Below are positions 28,266-33,835 of a stretch of 33,835 nt of DNA, in pieces. The DNA is from a virus: IMG/VR virus record IMGVR_UViG_3300035701_008648, positions 1-33,835 of that record. The stretch is one strand, 5' to 3'. The position numbers and the translations under genes were made by a program. The notes under the pieces are model-generated. The model worked only from the letters and a program-made list of their open reading frames with translations, searched no databases and was not told the DNA's origin. The first letter of the stretch is position 1. Every line of letters begins with the position of its first letter.

Positions 28266-28751
28266 ATGGGCATCATGGACTGGATGAAGGGCAAGGGCAA
28301 AGGCAAGGGCAAACAGTGGAAGGATCCCGAAAGGGGGAAGACCCAGGAAACCAAGGCTGAAACCAAGGTCGAGGCCAAGGAAGCCGAGAAGTGCTCCTGC
28401 GGGCACGATCACGGCCACAAGCACGAGGATGTCCCGAAGGCTGCGGATGCGGCCGTCGAGGCACCTCCGAAGGAGAAAAAGGCTCACATGAAGGAGAACG
28501 TCATGCCCGGCACGCCACCTCCTCCCGCCGAGCCTGAGGCTCCTCCGGTTCTCGGCCCCCGCGACTACAGGAAGCTCGCCAACAACGACTATGAGAAGGC
28601 CAAGGAGAAGTTCAAGACGGTCTTCGTCATCCAGCACGTCAAGACGAAGAAGGTCGCCGAATTAAGGGCGGCCAGCGTCGTCCACGCCGCCAACCTGATC
28701 GGATGGCGGCCGAGGCAGGTCAGGCTTGTCAAGTCGTACGAAGAGAAATAA
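28266..28751 (+). CDS. Hypothetical protein with Lys/Gly start and His-rich motif (161 aa)
   Basis: I do not recognise this protein. It has a basic, low-complexity N-terminus (WMKGKGKGKGKQWKD), an acidic-basic linker with a metal-binding look (CSCGHDHGHKH), a Pro-rich hinge (GTPPPPAEPEAPP), and a compact C-terminal domain (FVIQHVKTKKVAELRAASVV, VRLVKSYEEK). AGGAG precedes the ATG. It is the fourth gene of the plus-strand operon. Confidence 0.75.
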   Translation: MGIMDWMKGKGKGKGKQWKDPERGKTQETKAETKVEAKEAEKCSCGHDHGHKHEDVPKAADAAVEAPPKEKKAHMKENVMPGTPPPPAEPEAPPVLGPRDYRKLANNDYEKAKEKFKTVFVIQHVKTKKVAELRAASVVHAANLIGWRPRQVRLVKSYEEK

Positions 28752-28752
28752 G

Positions 28753-29010
28753 ATGAGCGCCAACTTCTTTACTGTTTATGAGGACGCTCGGCCTGGGCGT
28801 TTGGTAAACCTGGTGCATGGGAATGATGATCATGATGATGTCGCCCCCGTCTCGAAGGAAAGTAATCTGGTGCGCGATGTCAGGAAAAGGATATTGCGTC
28901 CGGTTTTGAACCGGATACAGGAAGAAGTGTCATGGGACGTCATAATGAGGACTGAAAACCTTGTGACCGATGTTTCGTGGATGGTGGGATTGCCATCTCG
29001 GTGGCGATAG
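28753..29010 (+). CDS. Tandem paralogue 1 (85 aa)
   Basis: First of four adjacent small proteins that share a core. Here it is VRKRILRPVLNRIQEEVSWD, then RTENLVTDVSW. The start MSANFFTVYEDARPGRLVNL has its own ATG one base after the previous stop. The C-terminus (MVGLPSRWR) is short and basic. Function unknown; probably a helical protein. Confidence 0.7.
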   Translation: MSANFFTVYEDARPGRLVNLVHGNDDHDDVAPVSKESNLVRDVRKRILRPVLNRIQEEVSWDVIMRTENLVTDVSWMVGLPSRWR

Positions 29011-29045
29011 GTCAGTCTCGTCAAGTCGTTATGAGGAGAAGTGAG

Positions 29046-29303
29046 ATGGAAACCGATATGCTCAGCGTAGGCGAATACGCCAGCGGGCGACTGGCGAATC
29101 TGGAACTCCGCGACGGCGGGTTGGACAACACAGGTTCGGGCCTGAAAGCCAGCGGGCTGACGTTCGAAATCAAGAAGAGGATACTGAATCCGGTTTGCAG
29201 AATGGTGTTGGGCTCGGTCAGCCTCGGCATCCTGCAGCGGACTGAAAGGCTCCTGTTGGATGTCTCGCAGGGGACTGGGGACGCCCCGCTGAGGGGACAA
29301 TGA
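29046..29303 (+). CDS. Tandem paralogue 2 (85 aa)
   Basis: Same core as its neighbours: IKKRILNPVCRMVLGSVSLG, then RTERLLLDVSQ. It starts METDMLSVGEYASGRLANLE after GAGGAG. The stop overlaps the next start by ATGA. Unknown function. Confidence 0.7.
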   Translation: METDMLSVGEYASGRLANLELRDGGLDNTGSGLKASGLTFEIKKRILNPVCRMVLGSVSLGILQRTERLLLDVSQGTGDAPLRGQ

Positions 29304-29548
29304 ACAAAACCGATTTGCAATCCGTCAGGAGGGATGTTGCCGAGCAGGCGTCAGACATGTTCCTCGCCGGCGGGAGAGTGTATGAGACCGTGCTGTTGGA
29401 TCGCGTCAGGAAGGATATAATGAAGCCGGCGGCCCGGCGGATATTCGGTTCCGTAAGCGAAAATGTCATTTTGAAAACGGAACCGCTCCTCGGTGGCGTC
29501 ATGCAGATGACGGGGAACCGTCCGTTCAGAAGGACTCGCGTGTCATGA
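29300..29548 (+). CDS. Tandem paralogue 3 (82 aa)
   Basis: The core is VRKDIMKPAARRIFGSVSEN, then KTEPLLGGVMQ, aligned with paralogues 1 and 2. It is coupled to both neighbours by ATGA overlaps. Basic C-terminus (RPFRRTRVS). Unknown function. Confidence 0.7.
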   Translation: MNKTDLQSVRRDVAEQASDMFLAGGRVYETVLLDRVRKDIMKPAARRIFGSVSENVILKTEPLLGGVMQMTGNRPFRRTRVS

Positions 29549-29751
29549 GCTGCGACGTTGCATCAGTCAGCCGGCAAATCAGCGACATGATGTTGAAAGA
29601 GAGGAAATATATTGGATTCAAGGTCATCAGGCCGATCAACGAAGGTGCTTTGGCTCAGATTACGGCGAGGTCAATGAGGCAAATATCCCCCCTTTTGGAA
29701 GGAATAATGAGGAGGATGCCCATTGACGCCGTAAGGGGGCTGTCGCGATGA
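29545..29751 (+). CDS. Tandem paralogue 4, divergent (68 aa)
   Basis: The most divergent copy. The core is FKVIRPINEGALAQITARSM, then ISPLLEGIMRR. It is shorter and coupled to paralogue 3. The pattern P-I/V, a helix, then P-L-L-x-G-I-M matches copy 3 best. Unknown function. Confidence 0.65.
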   Translation: MSCDVASVSRQISDMMLKERKYIGFKVIRPINEGALAQITARSMRQISPLLEGIMRRMPIDAVRGLSR

Positions 29752-29784
29752 GAGGAAACATCAGGAGTTATTCGGAGGAGAACA

Positions 29785-30030
29785 ATGGAACAGCAGAACA
29801 GGATATCCGGCGGGAACGTTGACAAGATGCTCTTGTGCCTTAACACGGCCGACTTCTTCCTTAACGGGGCGAAGTCCGAGAACGAGGCGGCGGCTCATGC
29901 GGCTGACATGGGTGACGAGTGCGAGGCAGAGCGGCACCACGCCGCATCGGTTGCCCTCAGGAACAGGGCCCAAAAGGAAATGGCTCGGATCAGGGGCATG
30001 TACGGTAAATTCAGGCTCGACCTGAACTGA
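29785..30030 (+). CDS. Small hypothetical protein (81 aa)
   Basis: I do not recognise this protein. It begins MEQQNRISGGNVDKMLLCLN and is helical, with an acidic middle rich in Ala, Glu and His (AAAHAADMGDECEAERHHAA) and a basic end. GGAGGAG precedes the ATG. Confidence 0.75.
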   Translation: MEQQNRISGGNVDKMLLCLNTADFFLNGAKSENEAAAHAADMGDECEAERHHAASVALRNRAQKEMARIRGMYGKFRLDLN

Positions 30031-30043
30031 AAGGATAAGGGGT

Positions 30044-30868
30044 ATGCAGCTCATTTTCATAGGCACGGGGTCGGCGTTCACTACGGAGAACTTCCAGAGC
30101 AACACGGTCGTCCGCAGGAACGGCAAGAACCTGCTCATCGACGCCGGCGGGGACATCAGGTGGTCGCTCAAGAAATACAACATGTCCCACAGGGACGTGG
30201 ACGCCGTCTACGTCACCCACCTCCACTCCGACCACACCGGCGGTCTGGAGTACCTCGCCTTCGCGTCCTATTTCGACCCCTCCACGGAGGAGAAGATCCA
30301 GCTCATAGCCAACAACGAGCTGATATGCGACCTCTGGAGCTCGACGCTTCAGGGCGGCCTGCGCTCCATTCAGGGCAAGAGGACGACCCTCGTCGACTTC
30401 TTCGACGTTTCGGCCGTCAGGAAGAACGGCAGGTTCACGTGGGAGGACATCGAGTTCAGGATCGTCCAGTCCGTCCATATCATGGACGGCTTCGCGATCG
30501 CACCAAGCTTCGGCCTCATGTTCACATGCCCAGAGACCGGCAAGGTCGTATTCCATACCGGAGACACGCAGTTCAACCCAAACCAGATTGTCGACTTCTA
30601 CAGGATGGCCGACCTCATCGTTCACGACTGCGAGACCTGTGCGGGCCGGACGGGCGTCCACGCACGCTACGACGAGCTTGTGACGCTTCCGGCCGAGATC
30701 AAGAGAAAGATGGTGTTCACCCATTACCAGGACAACGTCCTCAAGGACATCGAGGCTTGGGAGAAGAAGTCGATGGACGACGGGTTCGGCACCTTCGGGG
30801 ACATCCGCGGCTTCCTGAGGCCGGGGACGTTCTTTGACACGACCGTGGCGTGGCCGAGGGAGCAATAG
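30044..30868 (+). CDS. MBL-fold phosphodiesterase, Apyc1/RNase Z-like (274 aa)
   Basis: Metallo-beta-lactamase fold hydrolase. MQLIFIGTGSAFTTENFQSN is the first strand and LLIDAGGDIRWSL follows. Then comes the metal motif THLHSDHTGG (58-67: His59, His61, Asp63, His64). Later come VHIMDG, HTGDTQF (Asp ligand) and MVFTHYQDN. Overall order and length resemble RNase Z-like phosphodiesterases, including phage anti-Pycsar proteins that destroy cyclic CMP/UMP. tRNA 3'-end processing is the rival role, but all ten tRNAs here encode CCA. Long RNase Z substrate arms are not obvious. AAGGA precedes the ATG. Confidence 0.85.
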   Translation: MQLIFIGTGSAFTTENFQSNTVVRRNGKNLLIDAGGDIRWSLKKYNMSHRDVDAVYVTHLHSDHTGGLEYLAFASYFDPSTEEKIQLIANNELICDLWSSTLQGGLRSIQGKRTTLVDFFDVSAVRKNGRFTWEDIEFRIVQSVHIMDGFAIAPSFGLMFTCPETGKVVFHTGDTQFNPNQIVDFYRMADLIVHDCETCAGRTGVHARYDELVTLPAEIKRKMVFTHYQDNVLKDIEAWEKKSMDDGFGTFGDIRGFLRPGTFFDTTVAWPREQ

Positions 30869-30877
30869 GAGAACTGT

Positions 30878-31087
30878 ATGCAAATCATTTTCGCCATTAA
30901 GTCTTGGTTCTATCGTCAAAGGCGTTGGAAGATATGCGCATATTGTGGCACTAGAGTGGCTTGGCATTACTGGTGGGACAGGGAGATAACGGTTGCCACC
31001 GACGGAAACCGGTTTTTCCCCTGTTTGTGGGATATCCATTGGCGAAGGGTCTTCACTGGCAACTGTTGCAATCCTCCGGTTGGATAA
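30878..31087 (+). CDS. Small Trp/Cys-rich protein (69 aa)
   Basis: I do not recognise this protein. It is rich in Trp, Arg and Cys (MQIIFAIKSWFYRQRRWKIC, CAYCGTRVAWHYWW, FPCLWDIHWRR, NCCNPP). The CxxC pair and later cysteines could bind zinc. AGGAGAAC precedes the ATG 9 bases after the phosphodiesterase stop. Confidence 0.6.
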   Translation: MQIIFAIKSWFYRQRRWKICAYCGTRVAWHYWWDREITVATDGNRFFPCLWDIHWRRVFTGNCCNPPVG

Positions 31088-31096
31088 AGGAGAATC

Positions 31097-31429
31097 ATGT
31101 TTAACGGAATAAGACCGAAATTCGGGAGCCTTTCCGAGGCCGCAAAGAACCTCATCGGGATCCTCGACGGCGTTCCCGACGGCCATTACATCCAGAAGGT
31201 GGAGCAGGCCGTAACAGACCTTGAGGACTTCTGCATACTGCAGAGGCTTGACAGGGTCGCAGGCGTCAAAAGGATCAATAGGGAAACCGGTGAAGTGACA
31301 TACCGGAAGTCCATCAGGATAGACGATCTACTTGAAGCGGCGGCCGGACCGGCGCACAAGGCCTCGTCGGATCATGAGGCTCATAAGGTTGAGGAAGAAA
31401 CAAAGGAGATAGATCATGGGCAAGACTAA
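31097..31429 (+). CDS. Hypothetical protein (110 aa)
   Basis: I do not recognise this protein. It starts MFNGIRPKFGSLSEAAKNLI with AAGGAG before the ATG. A helical middle (VEQAVTDLEDFCILQRLD) is followed by an acidic, His-containing tail. The next gene overlaps its end by 14 bases. Confidence 0.75.
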   Translation: MFNGIRPKFGSLSEAAKNLIGILDGVPDGHYIQKVEQAVTDLEDFCILQRLDRVAGVKRINRETGEVTYRKSIRIDDLLEAAAGPAHKASSDHEAHKVEEETKEIDHGQD

Positions 31430-31955
31430 CACGAGAGCTCAAGTGAAGGTTTCACACGGCCATTGGGACGCCCCTTTCCTCAAGAGGGATAAGGATGATG
31501 TGGATCTGTCTTGTCTTGTGGGCAAGAAGATTGTGTCCGTCGGCAGGATCGACCAGTCGGGATTTCCTCCAAATACCGCCTCCGCCGAGGCCAACTTCGC
31601 CATTGACTATCAGGATGGGAAAAAGGTCCGGCGCGTTGTCATAGGCGCCACCGACCTCGGCTGGTGGACGGAGTGGATCGGGGAAAGGGGTACGGCAAGC
31701 CGTGTCGACAGCCTGAAGGACATGGTGCGCTCCGCATGGGACAACCTTGTGAAGCAGGAGTCGCTGAAAATAGTCTACAGGCCCTTGGGGCTGAGGTTCT
31801 ATTTCGCCGCCGACGACGGCTCCGAGATCCTCTCTTTTCACAGAGATGATCTGAAAGTCTTGCCGGCGAACGTGAGGAGGCACTTCACCTCGAAAAAGCC
31901 AAGGGACGCCGAGGCGGTCGTCGCGGCGATCGGCCAATGGCTGTGGGCGGACTGA
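31416..31955 (+). CDS. Hypothetical protein (179 aa)
   Basis: I do not recognise this protein. It looks like a mainly beta protein: LVGKKIVSVGRIDQSG, FAIDYQDGKKVRRVVIGAT, then YRPLGLRFYFAADDGSEIL, with a charged C-terminus ending in a Trp pair region (IGQWLWAD). AAGGAG precedes the ATG, inside the end of the preceding gene. Confidence 0.75.
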   Translation: MGKTNTRAQVKVSHGHWDAPFLKRDKDDVDLSCLVGKKIVSVGRIDQSGFPPNTASAEANFAIDYQDGKKVRRVVIGATDLGWWTEWIGERGTASRVDSLKDMVRSAWDNLVKQESLKIVYRPLGLRFYFAADDGSEILSFHRDDLKVLPANVRRHFTSKKPRDAEAVVAAIGQWLWAD

Positions 31956-31973
31956 TTTTTGAAAGGAGACGCG

Positions 31974-32723
31974 ATGTACATAGAGAATCCGAAGACCAAA
32001 GGCAGCGGGATCTTTTGCTGCATTCCCCAGACTGGAAAATGCCCCAACGGGTGCGAGGATTGTTTCTTCCAATCGGGGCGCTCGTATCTTGAGCCGCTCG
32101 ACCAGAACCTCCCCAACATGCCGGATCCGGACGAGGTCTCTAGGTACGGCTGGGTCGTCAGGGTCAACGACGGCAACGACAGCAACGTCCACAGGGAGCA
32201 TGTCGTCAGTTCTGTCCAGCGCTACCCACGCCGGTTCTACAACACCGCCCTGCCAAACGACCTCGGTGGCTTCGACGCCCCCGTCGTCCTGACGCTCAAC
32301 CCCGGAACGATGACCGACGAGTCGTTCCACAAGCTTGACGACCCCATCCCGCCGAACCTCATGTTCGTCAGGTTCAGGACGAACACATGGAACGTGATCC
32401 TCGCCGGAGACGCCGTGGACTATTACACGGTTAGGGGCGTGCCCGTTGTCCTGACGTTCATGGCCTATTTCAAGACGGCATCCGACATCCCCGAACCTGA
32501 GCGTATCGGCTATGTCTTCAGGAAGAGGACGCTGAACTCCTACCACGCCATCACCACGGAGGCGTGGCAGGAGGTCATGGACGCCCACAGGCTCAACAAG
32601 CTCGTCCACTCGTGCGGCAGGGTAGAAGGCGAGCTGGGCGACACGAAGTGCAGATACTGCGGCAACTGCCTGAGGGAATGGCATGTTGCAACGGAGCGCA
32701 TGAGGACGGGAGGCCAGCGATGA
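31974..32723 (+). CDS. Radical SAM-like protein (249 aa)
   Basis: The N-terminus has GKCPNGCEDCFFQSG, with Cys23, Cys27 and Cys30 spaced C-x3-C-x2-C, which is the 4Fe-4S ligand pattern of radical SAM enzymes. Later parts (VVLTLNPGTMTDESF, NLMFVRFRTNTW, VPVVLTFMAYF) look like the strands of a partial TIM barrel. A second cysteine cluster CRYCGNC lies near the C-terminus and could bind zinc or a second cluster. The start is ATG 31974 after AAGGAG. The substrate is unknown. Coupled to the next gene by ATGA. Confidence 0.65.
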   Translation: MYIENPKTKGSGIFCCIPQTGKCPNGCEDCFFQSGRSYLEPLDQNLPNMPDPDEVSRYGWVVRVNDGNDSNVHREHVVSSVQRYPRRFYNTALPNDLGGFDAPVVLTLNPGTMTDESFHKLDDPIPPNLMFVRFRTNTWNVILAGDAVDYYTVRGVPVVLTFMAYFKTASDIPEPERIGYVFRKRTLNSYHAITTEAWQEVMDAHRLNKLVHSCGRVEGELGDTKCRYCGNCLREWHVATERMRTGGQR

Positions 32724-33205
32724 GTCTTGGGAACATTATGAGGGCCAACAAGAACCTCGGCGGCCGGGAGTGGGTCAGCAAGGCATTCGAGCATCCCGAG
32801 GACGTGACGGGGATGTTGGTGCTCCAGTTCGACTTCGAGGATTCCGTCAACGGCCGGACGCTCAGCAGGGACATCATGGCCTTCCCCCACAGGAAGCCGG
32901 AGGCGAAATACTGGATGACTGGCGACAACGTCCTCGTCCAGTTCAGGTCGGCGGACAAGAGGAAGGCGTATCTCAGCACCCTCCTGAGGAACATGGCCGA
33001 AGCCCGTATCACAGTGGAGGTCAGGGAGCCGAAGGCTCCGGCCAAGGTAAGCAGGTTCGGGTTCATGACCCACACGGTCTACAGGACGATAGGTGACATG
33101 GTTGCGGTGAATATGGTTCTTGAGAAGGCGGAACGGGAGAAGGAAATCGAAAAGAAAGGGAACATCAGAAATGAAGAAGCCAAAGAACAGTCCGACGCGC
33201 GTTGA
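32720..33205 (+). CDS. Hypothetical protein (161 aa)
   Basis: I do not recognise this protein. It starts MSLGNIMRANKNLGGREWVS, has a beta-rich middle (GMLVLQFDFEDSVNG, YWMTGDNVLVQFRSADK) and a long charged C-terminal helix. It is coupled to the radical SAM gene, and the next gene overlaps its end by 35 bases. It may assist that enzyme. Confidence 0.75.
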   Translation: MSLGNIMRANKNLGGREWVSKAFEHPEDVTGMLVLQFDFEDSVNGRTLSRDIMAFPHRKPEAKYWMTGDNVLVQFRSADKRKAYLSTLLRNMAEARITVEVREPKAPAKVSRFGFMTHTVYRTIGDMVAVNMVLEKAEREKEIEKKGNIRNEEAKEQSDAR

Positions 33206-33668
33206 GGCCAAGCACTGCAGCGGATGCGCCGCTTGCGGAAGCAGCGGAGCCGGAAGCCTCCAGCAGTCCCACAGCACATGGGAGAACTGCAGGGTGGTTC
33301 CGCTGAGCAAGATGAGGAGGGTCGGCACGCCCAAGGAGGGGTTGTTCATGTTCTCCCAGCACCTCTGCTCATACCAGACGAAGTTCCCTGACGGCAAGTG
33401 CATCGAGGCGGCCACCGGCCAGAGAGGAGGAATTCCTGAGATCGGAGGCAGGCCGTTCATATACGACGTGGCCATCCATCCGGGCGAGGCCACGCCCAAG
33501 GCAGTCAGGCAGGCGTTCCTCGCCGTCGTAGGCGAGAAGGCGTTCCACGACGCCTGCTGCTACGGCGAGATCCTGAACCGGATGGTCACGGAGGGCAGGA
33601 TGACCGAGGAGGAGGCGGCGGAGGCGAAAGTTGACCCGATCTCCCTGCGGAAAAAAGTCGTTAAATAG
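33171..33668 (+). CDS. Cysteine-bearing hypothetical protein (165 aa)
   Basis: I do not recognise this protein. It starts MKKPKNSPTRVEAKHCSGC, with cysteines in CSGCAACGSSG near residue 16 and further ones at C-S-Y and C-C-Y later. A helical C-terminus is acidic (MTEEEAAEAKVD). GGGA precedes the ATG. It is the last gene before the third leader promoter, 3 bases upstream of its -35. Confidence 0.75.
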   Translation: MKKPKNSPTRVEAKHCSGCAACGSSGAGSLQQSHSTWENCRVVPLSKMRRVGTPKEGLFMFSQHLCSYQTKFPDGKCIEAATGQRGGIPEIGGRPFIYDVAIHPGEATPKAVRQAFLAVVGEKAFHDACCYGEILNRMVTEGRMTEEEAAEAKVDPISLRKKVVK

Positions 33669-33671
33669 ATG

Positions 33672-33700
33672 TTGACTTGAAGGGAAAAATCGTTTATCTT
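33672..33700 (+). promoter_or_regulatory. Promoter of a third leader ORF
   Basis: TTGACT (33672-33677), a 17-bp spacer and TATCTT (33695-33700). It has the same layout as the promoters of the two tRNA operons. Confidence 0.7.
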
Positions 33701-33731
33701 GCGAAACAGAAGATTGGAAAGGATAGTGTCT

Positions 33732-33785
33732 ATGAGCTTGTTAGTGGTCCCAGAGCATATTCGACCGGAGGAACGCCCCGCATAG
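33732..33785 (+). CDS. Putative leader peptide 3 (17 aa)
   Basis: MSLLVVPEHIRPEERPA, from ATG 33732 to TAG 33785, with GGAAAGGATAG before the ATG. It has the same promoter-leader layout as the tRNA leaders and many paired or repeated residues (LL, VV, EE, and P-x-x-R twice). By analogy, tRNAs for Leu, Val, Pro, Glu, His, Ile and Arg may follow past the window edge. The prediction is untested. Confidence 0.55.
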   Translation: MSLLVVPEHIRPEERPA

Positions 33786-33834
33786 GGCGGCCGGACGAGT
33801 GTCTCCAGGATCATGGAGCAAAACGAGGGCCGCC
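33786..33834 (+). other. RNA stem region after leader 3
   Basis: GGCGGCC (33786-33792) pairs with GGCCGCC (33828-33834), and CTCCA/TGGAG (33803-33818) forms an inner hairpin. It could be the start of an attenuator. Not a tRNA: no T arm. Confidence 0.4.
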
Positions 33835-33835
33835 A

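Noticed and set aside
1-33835. CRISPR array
   Set aside because: No regularly spaced identical repeats with unique spacers were found; serine-linker DNA and pentamers are a different kind of repeat.

Overview
The window looks like part of the accessory region of a large tailed-phage genome, probably from a metagenome. Genes are short, tightly packed and often coupled by ATGA overlaps. There are free-standing homing endonucleases, ten tRNA genes in two groups, a C5 DNA methyltransferase and a Lar-like protein, but no ribosomal or core bacterial genes. TGA, TAG and TAA all act as stops. The host cannot be named. Promoters are sigma70-like; five share a TTGAC(A/G/T) -35 box and a 17-bp spacer.

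Layout. 1-4.0 kb: the end of a UDP-glucose dehydrogenase gene, small genes, and an RNA ligase gene broken at its active-site motif by a split intein with a Vsr-like endonuclease gene between the halves. 4.0-4.25 kb: a compact RNase P RNA with its own promoter. 4.25-8.2 kb: mostly unknown genes, many on the minus strand. 8.3-12.0 kb: an SF2 helicase carrying six C-terminal repeats and a partner gene. 12.0-14.8 kb: tRNA operon 1 (Trp, Met, fMet, Met-like, Asp, Arg), interrupted by two endonuclease genes and a structured RNA that resembles an IscB-type omegaRNA. 15.1-17.5 kb: a gene of unknown function, an 800-bp array of degenerate pentamers, and a patatin phospholipase. 17.5-19.2 kb: small genes and a DNA glycosylase. 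19.2-19.8 kb: tRNA operon 2 (Gln, Asn, Asn, Gln). 19.8-26.7 kb: Lar-like gene, methyltransferase, two poly-serine multidomain proteins, and a TnpB element. 26.8-33.7 kb: a plus-strand operon with a macro-like protein, a cyclic-phosphate receiver domain protein, four tandem paralogues, an MBL phosphodiesterase and a radical SAM protein.

The main discovery concerns the tRNA operons. Each is preceded by a strong promoter, a 24-25 codon leader ORF and an intrinsic terminator. The leader ORFs contain runs of the codons read by the tRNAs downstream: Asp-Arg-Met-Met-Trp-Asp before operon 1, and Asn-Gln-Gln-Asn-Gln-Gln-Asn before operon 2. A third promoter plus leader ORF (MSLLVVPEHIRPEERPA) lies at the right edge of the window. 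This is the layout of ribosome-mediated attenuation, but controlling tRNA supply instead of amino-acid biosynthesis. The phage also encodes RNase P RNA, an RNA ligase and a cyclic-phosphate receiver domain protein. Together these suggest a programme to sense, replace, process and perhaps repair tRNAs. That functional link is inference.
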